This document shows, one piece after another, positions 51,577-58,787 of a stretch of DNA of 64,000 nt. Under the pieces are notes generated by a model that made no database searches, had not been told where the DNA came from, and saw nothing but the letters and a program-made list of their open reading frames with translations. This DNA is from Paraburkholderia caballeronis (lineage in GTDB: Bacteria > Pseudomonadota > Gammaproteobacteria > Burkholderiales > Burkholderiaceae). The stretch covers positions 1,984,001-2,048,000 of the forward strand of contig NZ_FNSR01000001.1 of NCBI RefSeq assembly GCF_900104845.1, written 5' to 3'. Every line of letters starts with the position of its first letter. Within the stretch, counting starts at the first letter, position 1. The translations under genes and the position numbers were made by a program.

Positions 51577-53055
51577 TTACTGCCTGCGCAGCTCGGCGGG
51601 CGGCACTTTCATCGATTGCCGGTATTTCGTGACCGTACGCCGCGCGACGACTACGCCCTGTTCCGCGAGCATCCGCGTGAGCACGACGTCGGACAGCGGC
51701 TCGCGCCGGTCCTCGGCCGCGATCATCTCGGTGATCAGCGCGCGCACCGCGGCGGCCGAGCAGGTGCCGCCGCTCTGCGTCTCCAGTTCGCGCGGGAAAA
51801 ACCGCTTGAATTCGAAGGTGCCGCGCGGCGTCGCCATGTACTTGTTGCCGGTCGCGCGCGAGATCGTCGATTCGTGCAGCCCGAGTTCGTCCGCGACGTC
51901 GCGTAGTTGCAGCGGCCGCAGCGCGATTTCGCCGTACTGGAAAAACGCCTTCTGTCGCGCGACGATGCATTCGCCGACCCGCAGGATCGTCTGGCAGCGC
52001 TTGTGCGCGTTCCGGATCAGCCAGCGCGCCTCCTGCAACTGCTGCGCGAGCGGCGAGCGCGCGCCGTCGCCGGACTGCGCGTACAGCTCCGCATACAGCG
52101 AATGGATGCGCGCGCGCGGCATCACGGCCGGGTTGATCGCGACGACGAGCCGGTTGCGCACCTGCCGCACGATCACGTCCGGAATCACGTAACCGCCGTC
52201 CGTGCGCCCGTATTCGTTGCCGGGGCGCGGGTCGAGCCGGCGCACGAGCGCGGTCGCGACGCGCAGCGCCTCCGGGTCGCAGCCGAGGTGGCGTTGCAGC
52301 TCGCCGTGCTCGCGGCGCGCGAGCCGTTCGAGATGATGGGTGACCATCTCGCGCGCGAGATCGCGGCCGGGCGTCGACGCGGGCAGTGCGTCGAGTTGCA
52401 GCGCGAGGCATTCGCCGAGCGAGCGCGCGCCGATGCCGGGGCGGTCGAGCGACTGCACGACGCGCAGCGCGACGCGCAGTTCCGCTTCGGTCAGCGGCGG
52501 CATCATGTCGGCGACCGGCGCGAGGTCCGCGAGGTCCTGGCGCAGATAACCGTCGTCGTCGAGCGCCTCGATCACGACGCTCGCCGCCACGCGGTCGCGG
52601 CCCTGCAGGCGCGACAGCCGCAGCGATGCGTGCAGTTGCTCGTGCAGCGTCAGTTGCGCGCTGGTCCAGTCGGCGGGGTCGGCTGCGAAATCGTCGTTGT
52701 CGCGCGTGCCCGACGGCGATCCGGACGGGCGCAGCGGCATGTCCGCCGGCTCCGCGTAACCGCCGTCGTCGGGCAAGGCGTCGGACAGCGTGTCGGACGC
52801 ATCGCGGGTCAGCGCGCCGTCGTCGGTCGCCGGCTCGGCGGCGGTGTCGGACGGCGGCGCGGCGGATTCGCCCGGGCCGGCTGCTTCGTCCTGCGAAGGA
52901 GGCGCGTATTCGAGGAACGGATTCGTTTCGAGCGCTTCGCGCAGTTCCTGCTGGAATTCAAGGGCCGACAACTGCAACAGGCGCACCGCCTGTTGCAGTC
53001 GCGGCGTGAGCGCGAGGTGCTGCCGGGTGTGCAACGCGAGGGTCGGGGGCGGCAT
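51577..53055 (-). CDS. rpoN: RNA polymerase sigma-54 factor (probably a second copy, rpoN2)
   Basis: A 492-residue protein. Region I is intact: LALHTRQHLALTPRLQQAVRLLQLSALEFQQEL (Gln/Leu-rich activator-response region, shown as its two halves HTRQHLALTPRLQQAVRLLQ and LSALEFQQELREALETNPFL). An acidic Region II follows (about 50-130). The core-binding domain, the helix-turn-helix (LRDVADELGLHESTISRATGNKY) and the RpoN box ARRTVTKYR (471-479) are complete. The usual housekeeping neighbours (lptB, hpf, ptsN) are absent, which suggests an additional copy. A sigma-54-type promoter lies 49 bp upstream, so it may regulate itself. ATG 53055 follows AAGGACCGTC. Confidence 0.95.
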   Translation of the reverse strand: MPPPTLALHTRQHLALTPRLQQAVRLLQLSALEFQQELREALETNPFLEYAPPSQDEAAGPGESAAPPSDTAAEPATDDGALTRDASDTLSDALPDDGGYAEPADMPLRPSGSPSGTRDNDDFAADPADWTSAQLTLHEQLHASLRLSRLQGRDRVAASVVIEALDDDGYLRQDLADLAPVADMMPPLTEAELRVALRVVQSLDRPGIGARSLGECLALQLDALPASTPGRDLAREMVTHHLERLARREHGELQRHLGCDPEALRVATALVRRLDPRPGNEYGRTDGGYVIPDVIVRQVRNRLVVAINPAVMPRARIHSLYAELYAQSGDGARSPLAQQLQEARWLIRNAHKRCQTILRVGECIVARQKAFFQYGEIALRPLQLRDVADELGLHESTISRATGNKYMATPRGTFEFKRFFPRELETQSGGTCSAAAVRALITEMIAAEDRREPLSDVVLTRMLAEQGVVVARRTVTKYRQSMKVPPAELRRQ

Positions 53056-53103
53056 GACGGTCCTTGCCAGGGTTCGGTTTATCGGAGGAGTGGGCCAGTT
53101 CAA

Positions 53104-53117
53104 GCAACGGCCGTTCC
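53104..53117 (-). promoter_or_regulatory. Candidate sigma-54 promoter of rpoN
   Basis: GGAACGGCCGTTGC: GGAACG at -24 and TTGC at -12. It lies 49 bp upstream of the sigma-54 gene itself and is divergent from the site at 53172. Confidence 0.72.
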
Positions 53118-53171
53118 TGTTTGCGCGTGCGGACGCTGCTTGTGGCCGGTGGTTGTCGCCGGGCGGCACGG

Positions 53172-53185
53172 GGAACGGCCGATGC
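53172..53185 (+). promoter_or_regulatory. Orphan candidate sigma-54 promoter
   Basis: GGAACGGCCGATGC, identical to the copper-protein site at 47210. It points right, antisense into the decayed oxidase gene, with no plus-strand gene before 54830. Confidence 0.5.
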
Positions 53186-53275
53186 TCGAACGCAGGCCGC
53201 CTCGCGCGGCCCGCGGTACGCGCCTTACCGGTATCGCTAGAAAAATGGAAGCGTCGAAGCGAAAGCGGGCCCGCG

Positions 53276-54031
53276 TCAGCGATGAATCGCATCGCGCAGC
53301 CGCGCGACCTTGGCGGCGGACACGGGTGGCGCGTCGTTGCCCCATGCGCCGCGCACGAAGTTGATCGTCTATGCGAGCCGGTCGCGAAAGCCTGGCATCC
53401 TTTGCGGCGAGTCGTCGCGGCTTGCGCTGCCTTCGATCACGATCCGCAGCGCGCTGGCCGGATCGCTCGCGAGCACAAGCGCGCGGCCCGCCAGCGCCGA
53501 CATCCAGAACGCGTGCACGACTCCGCGCTGTCGAGTTCGACCGCGACCGGCACGCCGACCGGGAGGGGGATTTCATGCGCGGTATCGAACGCCGCACCCT
53601 TGGGGGCCGGCGTTGTCCGGCTACGCCGCTTTCCACCATCAGTCGTTCGAGGTCACGCGCAGCATGAACGCCGCGCGCTGCGGCGGCTGCGCGATGGCCG
53701 CCAGCACGCGCAGCATCGCGACGAGCGCGCCGAACAGCAGCACGGTCGAGATCACGGTGCCGATGCCGACGATCGCGTTGGCCGTGCGTGCGCCGTCGTC
53801 GGCATCGCTCGCGGGACGCCTGTGCATCAGCGCGATCGCAAGCAGCGCCGCGATCACGATGCAGACCAGCACGCCCAGCGCCGCGAGGCCCGAGTCGAGG
53901 GCGCGCACCGGCTGCGCGACCGGGCCGTCGTCAGGCAGGGAGTCCGCGAGTCGCGTGTCGGCGCGACCTGCGCAGGAGGCTGCGGCGAGCGTGGCCGCCG
54001 TGGCGGGGAGGACTGCCGCGCGGCGCTTCAT
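53276..54031 (-). pseudogene. Decayed cytochrome c oxidase subunit II gene with fused cytochrome c tail
   Basis: The first 130 codons (54031-53639) look like a CoxB start: signal/lipobox (LAAASCAGRAD), two membrane helices, then AFMLRVTSND. A TGA then interrupts the frame where the WWW motif should be (next codons WWKAA, then TAG, PDNAG). After a frameshift the conserved HEIPLPVGVPVAVELDSA appears (TANEIxLPVGxPV of subunit II). A second frameshift leads to VVHAFWMSALAG (VxHSFWxPxLAG). Sequence then jumps, at the LAG motif, to the end of a cytochrome c domain: DPASALRIVIEGSASRDD, QRMPGFRDRLA, a TAG, then INFVRGAWGNDAPPVS. At least three stops, two shifts and an internal deletion make it non-functional. 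No subunit I gene is nearby. Confidence 0.82.
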
Positions 54032-54064
54032 CGCCGCTCGGTCCGCTTCGGGGCCCCGCGCCGT

Positions 54065-54304
54065 TCAGGGCTCGTGCGCGAGATCGGGTTCGAGCGTGGC
54101 CGCGATTTCCTCGGCCATCCGCGCGGCCTGATCGAGCGCGTCGGCCTCGCGCGGCACGCTCGTGCTGCCTTTCGCGGTCGATACGAGGCGGTCGGACGCG
54201 CCGCGTTCGACCACGTTCACGCACCAGAAGAACCCGCCGTCCGCGGCTTCGATCGCGCTCGGCAGAATCAGGAAATGACCTTTCAGAATGCGCTGGGTTC
54301 TCAT
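54065..54304 (-). CDS. Small hypothetical protein
   Basis: A 79-residue protein. It starts MRTQRILKGHFLILPSAIEA, has a beta-type middle (DGGFFWCVNVVERG) and ends in an acidic helix (DALDQAARMAEEIAATLEPD). The ribosome site is weak (AGCGAGCAATACG). The composition is protein-like, and I recognise no family. It lies between the DUF2795-like gene and the oxidase pseudogene, same strand. Confidence 0.6.
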   Translation of the reverse strand: MRTQRILKGHFLILPSAIEAADGGFFWCVNVVERGASDRLVSTAKGSTSVPREADALDQAARMAEEIAATLEPDLAHEP

Positions 54305-54362
54305 CGTATTGCTCGCTTTCGTCGCTTTCGTAGCAGTTTGCGTGGAGCGCGCGGCTCCGGAT

Positions 54363-54617
54363 TCACGCGTGGGCGGCGATCGATGCCGACACCTCGTTGA
54401 AGCTGCCGAACGATTCGTCCGGCAGCGTGCGCAGCGCATCGACAACGTCGGCGGGCGCGTCGTGCTCGCGCGCGCTGTCGATCAGCGTGTCGCGGCGGGC
54501 AGGGTACGACACGTCGTCGATGGCCTGCTGCACGCGCTGCTTCAATGCGTCGAGCGCGGCGTCGTTCGGCGGACGCTGGCCGGATGAGCCGGCGGCGGGC
54601 GCGGGAGTGGAGGGCAT
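54363..54617 (-). CDS. DUF2795-like small protein
   Basis: An 84-residue protein. A Pro/Ala/Ser-rich start of about 25 residues is followed by the DUF2795 core: LKQRVQQAIDDVSYPARRDT, LIDSAREHDAPADVVDALRTLP. It is a paralogue of the protein at 48324. ATG 54617 follows GAGGTGAATCCG; a GTG at 54626 would add three residues. A sigma-54-like promoter lies at 54667. The function is unknown. Confidence 0.83.
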   Translation of the reverse strand: MPSTPAPAAGSSGQRPPNDAALDALKQRVQQAIDDVSYPARRDTLIDSAREHDAPADVVDALRTLPDESFGSFNEVSASIAAHA

Positions 54618-54666
54618 CGGATTCACCTCGGTAGCGGTCGGCGCGGATGCGCCGCTTTCGCGTGCA

Positions 54667-54680
54667 GCAGGCCGCGTGCC
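54667..54680 (-). promoter_or_regulatory. Candidate sigma-54 promoter (DUF2795 gene)
   Basis: GGCACGCGGCCTGC: perfect GGCACG, CTGC at -12. It lies 50 bp upstream of the gene and is divergent from 54727-54740. Confidence 0.7.
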
Positions 54681-54726
54681 CGAATGGCCTTAATGACGAT
54701 GGGCGAAGCGGTCCGCTTCATCGCAC

Positions 54727-54740
54727 GGCACGTCGATTGC
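54727..54740 (+). promoter_or_regulatory. Strong candidate sigma-54 promoter (DUF4142 gene)
   Basis: GGCACGTCGATTGC: full GGCACG-N4-TTGC match. It lies 90 bp upstream of the DUF4142 gene. Confidence 0.78.
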
Positions 54741-54829
54741 GAAATGAAAGGCATCGCGCGACACACAGGCATCGAGCCGAACGCGCGCGATGGACCCGGA
54801 TCAACCCGGAAAACGAACGGAGGACCGCA

Positions 54830-55372
54830 ATGAAAATGACCACAGCCGTGTGCGTGTGCGCGCTCGTCGCCGCTCCCGCGCTTCACGCGCAGACCGCGAC
54901 GACCGAGGCCGCGTCGACGACCGCCGCGAACCCGCTGCCCGCCGCCGATCGCGACTTCGTGCAGGCAGCGTCGATGGCGTCGTCGACCGAGATCGATGCG
55001 GCGAAACTCGCCGCCAAAAACACCGACAACAAGGACGTGAGGTCGTTCGCGCGCAAGATGATGCTCGATCACGCGAAGCTTACCGTGCAGTTGAAGATGG
55101 CGGCGCCGCACGGCGTGCAGGTGCCGAAGGACAATTCGGACCCGGCGGTGCTCGATGCGTTGAGGCCGTTGAAGGGGGCGCAGTTCGATCAGGCTTACGT
55201 GCAGAAGGTGGGCCTCGACGGACACAAGGAGGCGATCGCCGCGTTCGAAAAGGAAATCGCCGAAGGGCAGGATGCGTCGCTGAAGAAGGCGGCGACCGGC
55301 GCGTTGCCGACCATCAAGGAGCACTATCAGATGGCGCAGCAGCTTGCGCAGAAGGTCGGGGTGGGGCAGTAG
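54830..55372 (+). CDS. DUF4142 family exported protein
   Basis: A 180-residue protein. The signal peptide (KMTTAVCVCALVAAPALHAQ, cut near residue 21) is followed by a ferritin-like four-helix domain of the DUF4142 type: DRDFVQAASMASSTEIDAAKLA, DVRSFARKMMLDHAKLTVQL, then FDQAYVQKVGLDGHKEAIAAFEKE (His in LDGHKEAI and MLDHAKL conserved in the family). It is periplasmic and its role unknown, though often stress- or envelope-linked. ATG 54830 follows CGGAGGACCGCA. It has one of the best sigma-54-type promoters in the window. Confidence 0.92.
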   Translation: MKMTTAVCVCALVAAPALHAQTATTEAASTTAANPLPAADRDFVQAASMASSTEIDAAKLAAKNTDNKDVRSFARKMMLDHAKLTVQLKMAAPHGVQVPKDNSDPAVLDALRPLKGAQFDQAYVQKVGLDGHKEAIAAFEKEIAEGQDASLKKAATGALPTIKEHYQMAQQLAQKVGVGQ

Positions 55373-55501
55373 GGCGCTACGCGTCGAAAGGGGGCGTGCG
55401 GGTTGCGTGATCTGCGTGCCGCGCGAGTTCGCTTCTTCTTCGCTTCGAACGGGCGGTGATCGTTTCGCGTGGGCGCTGGCGGGAAGCGGTCGAAGGGTAC
55501 G

Positions 55502-56731
55502 TCACGCGACTCGCACCGAGCGCCGCCCGTTCGTCGTCGCCGGCCGCGGTTCCGCCTCGCACGCGAAAATCGTTTCATCGAGCGCATTCACCGACGGTCT
55601 GCCGAGCAGCGCCATCGTGCGCGCAAGTTCATCGGCGAGAATCGCCAGCGCGCGCGCCGCGCCGTCCTCGCCTGCCGCCGCCAGCCCATAAAGCGCCGCG
55701 CGCCCGACCAGCACCGCATCCGCGCCGAGCGCGAGCGCCTGCGCGATGTCGCTGCCGCGCCGGATGCCGCCATCCATCAACAGCGCGATACGGCCTTTCG
55801 CGAAACTCGCGACCTCGGGCAGCAGGTCGAGCGGCGAGCCGACGAGGTCCAGTTGACGCCCGCCGTGATTCGACAGCACGACGCCGTCCACGCCGGCATC
55901 GATCGCGCGGCGCACGTCGTCCGCCGCCAGCAGGCCCTTCACGATCAGCAGGCGCGGCCAGCGTTCGCGCAGCCACGCGAGGTCGTTCCAGTTCAGCGAC
56001 GCGTCCATCCGCTCGCGCAGCCAGTGCGCGGTTTGCGGCGCGGACATGCGGGTGCCGGTGAACGCCTCGACGTTGACGAAACGCGGACCGCGCCCGCGCC
56101 GCCAGATATCCGCGAGCCAGCGCGGATGCGCGAGCGTTTCGATCCGGCTCGGCCAGCCGAGCACCGCCGGACGCACGTAGTGACGCCGGTCCCATTCGCG
56201 GTTGCCGTACACGGGGCCGTCCACCGTCAGGACCAATGCCGAACAGTGAGCGGCGAGCGCGCGGTCGATCAGATGCAGGACGAAATCGCGGTCGCGCAGC
56301 ACGTACAACTGCATCCAGTGCGGGGTGTGGAGTCGCGCGGCGACCGCGTCGATCGTCGCCATCGACACCATGCTTTGCGCGAACGGCACGCCGGCTTGCG
56401 AGGCGGCCGCCGCGAGCCGCAGGTCGCCCTGATCGGTAAGCAGGCCGTTCAGCCCGGTCGGCGCGACGACGAGCGGCAGCGGCAGCGTCTGGCCGAACAG
56501 CGTCGTCGACAGGTTCACGGCGCTCACGTCGACGAGCGCGCGCGGCGCCAGCGTGCGCTGCGAGAACGCGTCGCGGTTGCGCGCGAGCGTGACCTCGCGT
56601 TCCGCGCCGCCTTCCAGATACTCGGCGACGAACGCCGGCAGCCGCCGGTGCGCGGCGCGGCGCAGATCTTCGATCGCAACGGCGCGCTCGACGCGTCGGC
56701 CCGCGTAGTGCGTTCGGGACGTCGGCCACAT
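55502..56731 (-). CDS. FMN-dependent alpha-hydroxy-acid dehydrogenase (LldD/mandelate dehydrogenase-like)
   Basis: A 409-residue TIM-barrel flavoenzyme. It has the FMN/substrate regions FVAEYLEGGAERE (Tyr of the hydroxyacid site), VVAPTGLNGLL, QLYVLRDRDF and LTVDGPVYGNREWD. The catalytic Lys265 is in LIVKGLLAADD, and the His289/Arg292 pair in LSNHGGRQLD. It oxidises an L-2-hydroxyacid to the 2-oxoacid. LTVDGPVYGNREWD differs from the usual LTVDVPVxGxRERD, so the substrate may be unusual. It is divergent from the class II aldolase with operator-like repeats between. Confidence 0.92.
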   Translation of the reverse strand: MWPTSRTHYAGRRVERAVAIEDLRRAAHRRLPAFVAEYLEGGAEREVTLARNRDAFSQRTLAPRALVDVSAVNLSTTLFGQTLPLPLVVAPTGLNGLLTDQGDLRLAAAASQAGVPFAQSMVSMATIDAVAARLHTPHWMQLYVLRDRDFVLHLIDRALAAHCSALVLTVDGPVYGNREWDRRHYVRPAVLGWPSRIETLAHPRWLADIWRRGRGPRFVNVEAFTGTRMSAPQTAHWLRERMDASLNWNDLAWLRERWPRLLIVKGLLAADDVRRAIDAGVDGVVLSNHGGRQLDLVGSPLDLLPEVASFAKGRIALLMDGGIRRGSDIAQALALGADAVLVGRAALYGLAAAGEDGAARALAILADELARTMALLGRPSVNALDETIFACEAEPRPATTNGRRSVRVA

Positions 56732-56749
56732 ACAGGGGACCCATAAAGA

Positions 56750-56760
56750 GAATTCAGAAT
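56750..56760. promoter_or_regulatory. Partial copy of the catabolic-cluster operator
   Basis: GAATTCAGAAT, the right 11 bases of the 18-bp site found at 56855, 61383 and 62006. It lies 19 bp upstream of the FMN dehydrogenase start, where a repressor could block transcription. Confidence 0.55.
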
Positions 56761-56815
56761 TAAAAGTATCGCCGTAGCGACCATCGTGTCAAGGAAACAA
56801 AACTACCTTGAAAGA

Positions 56816-56833
56816 ACGGAAATTTTGTTCCGT
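56816..56833. promoter_or_regulatory. Inverted repeat ACGGAA-N6-TTCCGT
   Basis: A perfect 6-bp inverted repeat in the divergent FMN dehydrogenase/aldolase region, distinct from the GAATTC-type sites. It resembles operators of IclR-type regulators in general form; the binder is unknown. Confidence 0.45.
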
Positions 56834-56854
56834 GGACAGCCGGACGAATTGTCG

Positions 56855-56872
56855 ATAATCTGAATTCAGAAT
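56855..56872. promoter_or_regulatory. Catabolic-cluster operator, copy 1
   Basis: ATAATCTGAATTCAGAAT. The core TCTGAATTCAGA (56859-56870) is a perfect palindrome, and the symmetry extends to 56852-56877 (26 bp) with a single mismatched pair. It lies 18 bp upstream of the class II aldolase start. Confidence 0.75.
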
Positions 56873-56890
56873 ATCGAAAAGGAGGCTGGA

Positions 56891-57679
56891 ATGGACCCCA
56901 TGCAGCGGCACGAAATACAGCGGCGCGGTTCGCGCGCGCCGGATTGCAGCGAAGCGGAATGGGCCGCGCGCGTGAAGCTCGCCGCGACCTACCGCGTGTT
57001 CTTCATGCTCGGCTGGCACGAACTGATCTTCAACCACATCACGCTGCGCGTGCCGGATGCGCAGGACCAGTTGCTGATCAACCCGTTCGGCCTCGCTTAC
57101 GACGAGGTGACGGCGTCGAATCTCGTGAAGATCGATTTTTCCGGGAAGATCCTCGACGGCAGTCCGTGGCCGGTGAATCCGGCGGGCCTCACGATCCACA
57201 GCGCCGTGCATGCGAACGTGCCGGACGCGCATTGCGTGATGCACATCCATACGACGGCGAGCGTCGCGGTCGCGTGCATGGAGGACGGGCTGGAGGACAA
57301 CAACATCTATTCGTCGCAGCTTCACGACATGATCGCGTATCACGCGTTCGAAGGCACGACGGTCCACGACGACGAGAAGGGGCGGATGGTCGCGTCGCTC
57401 GGCGACAAGCGGCTGATGATCCTGCGCAACCACGGTCTGCTCGCGCACGGCGCGACGCTCGGCCATGCGTTCGTGCTGCTGTGGACGCTCAATCGCGCGT
57501 GCGAGATCCAGCTCGCGACGCATTCGATGCGCGGCAACACGCTGCGGGTCGATCCGCGCATCAGCGAACGGTCCACGCGCGACGCGCTGCAGTACGATCC
57601 GCGTTTCGGCGCGGGCGAGCAGGTGCTCGACGCGCTGATCCGGCGGCTGGACCGGACCGACACGCGTTATCGCGAGTAG
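56891..57679 (+). CDS. Class II aldolase/adducin family protein
   Basis: A 262-residue protein. The metal site appears as His118 and His120 (VMHIHTTASV), a later His181 (LRNHGLLAHG) and the N-terminal NPFGLAYDEVTASNL region. The usual catalytic Glu (in LHxxxYxxRPD-type motifs) is replaced by LTIHSAVHANVPDAH, so activity could be as aldolase, decarboxylase or epimerase-like. ATG 56891 follows AAGGAGGCTGGA. Placed beside two hydroxyacid dehydrogenases and an HpaI-type aldolase, it likely cleaves or rearranges a small hydroxy-oxoacid. Confidence 0.88.
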   Translation: MDPMQRHEIQRRGSRAPDCSEAEWAARVKLAATYRVFFMLGWHELIFNHITLRVPDAQDQLLINPFGLAYDEVTASNLVKIDFSGKILDGSPWPVNPAGLTIHSAVHANVPDAHCVMHIHTTASVAVACMEDGLEDNNIYSSQLHDMIAYHAFEGTTVHDDEKGRMVASLGDKRLMILRNHGLLAHGATLGHAFVLLWTLNRACEIQLATHSMRGNTLRVDPRISERSTRDALQYDPRFGAGEQVLDALIRRLDRTDTRYRE

Positions 57680-57745
57680 CGGCGGCCCGACGCGCTTTCA
57701 CGCCGCTTCCGCGCGTAGCCCGCCGCGCCCGACAGGCGCGGCGGG

Positions 57746-58672
57746 TTACGCGCGTTCAGCGAACATCTCGATCAACGTGTTGCGCAACCAGCGAATGCCC
57801 GCATCGCTCGCGAAACGCACGTGCGTATGCACACTCACGTCGATCGGCGGCAGGTCGAGCGGCAGCTTCAGCAGCCTGAACGCGCGCGCCCGGTTGAAAC
57901 GTTCGGCGATGCTGCGCGGAAAGATCACCGCGAGGTCGGTCTGCCGGACGATCTCCGGGGCGACCGTGAAATGCGGCAGCCGCAGCACGATATCGCGCAC
58001 GAGGCCCGCGTCCGCGAGCCACCGTTCGATCAGCCGGTGGCCGGTCGCGTCGGTGCTCGCATACACGTAGCGCAGCCCCGCGAGATCCTCCTTCGTCAGT
58101 TTGCGTCCCGCGAGCGGATGCCCGCTGCGGAGCAGGCATACGTGCTCGTCGTCGAACAGCGGATCGCTCACGCAGCCGTCGTCGAGTCCCGGCACGTAAC
58201 CGAGCGCGAGATCGAGTTCGCCCGCGCGCATCGCCGCGCCGACGGATTCCGCGGGCATCGGCACGATCTCGAAGCGGATGCCCGGCGCGCTTTGGTCGAG
58301 CGCCGCGAGCAGCGGCGGCAGAAAAAAGAACTCCGACATATCCGACATCGACACGCGAAACACGCGCGACGCGCTCGCCGCGTCGAAGCGGCCGTGCGCC
58401 TGCATCGCCTGCGTGATGATGCCGAACGCTTCGTCGAGCGGGCCGTGCAGCCGCACGGCCGCTTCGGTCGGCACCATCGTCTGCGGCGTGCGCACGAACA
58501 GCGGGTCGTCGAACTGCACGCGCAGGCGGCGCAGCGCGTGGCTTACCGCGGGCTGCGTGAGGCCGAGCCGTTCGCCGGCGGCGGTGAGGCTGCGCAGATC
58601 CCAGATCGCGAGGAACACGCGCAGCAGGTTCAGATCGGGCAGGCCGCTATTCGTGTGGTTCATGGCGTTCAT
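57746..58672 (-). CDS. LysR family transcriptional regulator
   Basis: A 308-residue protein. The N-terminal helix-turn-helix is LPDLNLLRVFLAIWDLRSLT...RLGLTQPAVSHALRRLRVQFDDPLFVR, near-canonical. The substrate-binding domain follows (about 100-300; EIVPMPAESVGAAMRAGELDLALGYV). ATG 58672 is preferred: an earlier ATG at 58705 lies in the inverted repeat at 58688, and 58663 is another option. LysR proteins usually activate the divergent gene, here the monooxygenase, in response to a pathway intermediate. Confidence 0.93.
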   Translation of the reverse strand: MNAMNHTNSGLPDLNLLRVFLAIWDLRSLTAAGERLGLTQPAVSHALRRLRVQFDDPLFVRTPQTMVPTEAAVRLHGPLDEAFGIITQAMQAHGRFDAASASRVFRVSMSDMSEFFFLPPLLAALDQSAPGIRFEIVPMPAESVGAAMRAGELDLALGYVPGLDDGCVSDPLFDDEHVCLLRSGHPLAGRKLTKEDLAGLRYVYASTDATGHRLIERWLADAGLVRDIVLRLPHFTVAPEIVRQTDLAVIFPRSIAERFNRARAFRLLKLPLDLPPIDVSVHTHVRFASDAGIRWLRNTLIEMFAERA

Positions 58673-58687
58673 TAATGGTGCGAATTT

Positions 58688-58705
58688 GACGCGACGTTGC
58701 GTCAC
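58688..58705. promoter_or_regulatory. Candidate LysR-type binding site TGACGC-N6-GCGTCA
   Basis: A perfect inverted repeat between the divergent LysR and monooxygenase genes, in the usual place for a LysR recognition site. It has a T/A-flanked dyad rather than the strict T-N11-A. Confidence 0.5.
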
Positions 58706-58787
58706 TTCTATCGTGAGTCCATCCCCGGCCGCGCATGGTTTTACGCGGCCGCCTTCCAGCCGGAACGCGTTTTATGGAGTCCCGCCG

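Noticed and set aside
53639..54031. Intact 130-residue membrane protein
   Set aside because: It ends exactly where the subunit II WWW motif should be, and the rest of the gene follows in broken frames, so it is the head of a pseudogene.
53310..54131. Plus-strand frame of 273 codons over the oxidase remnant
   Set aside because: Ser/Ala/Arg-rich shadow; the minus strand shows coxB motifs despite lesions.
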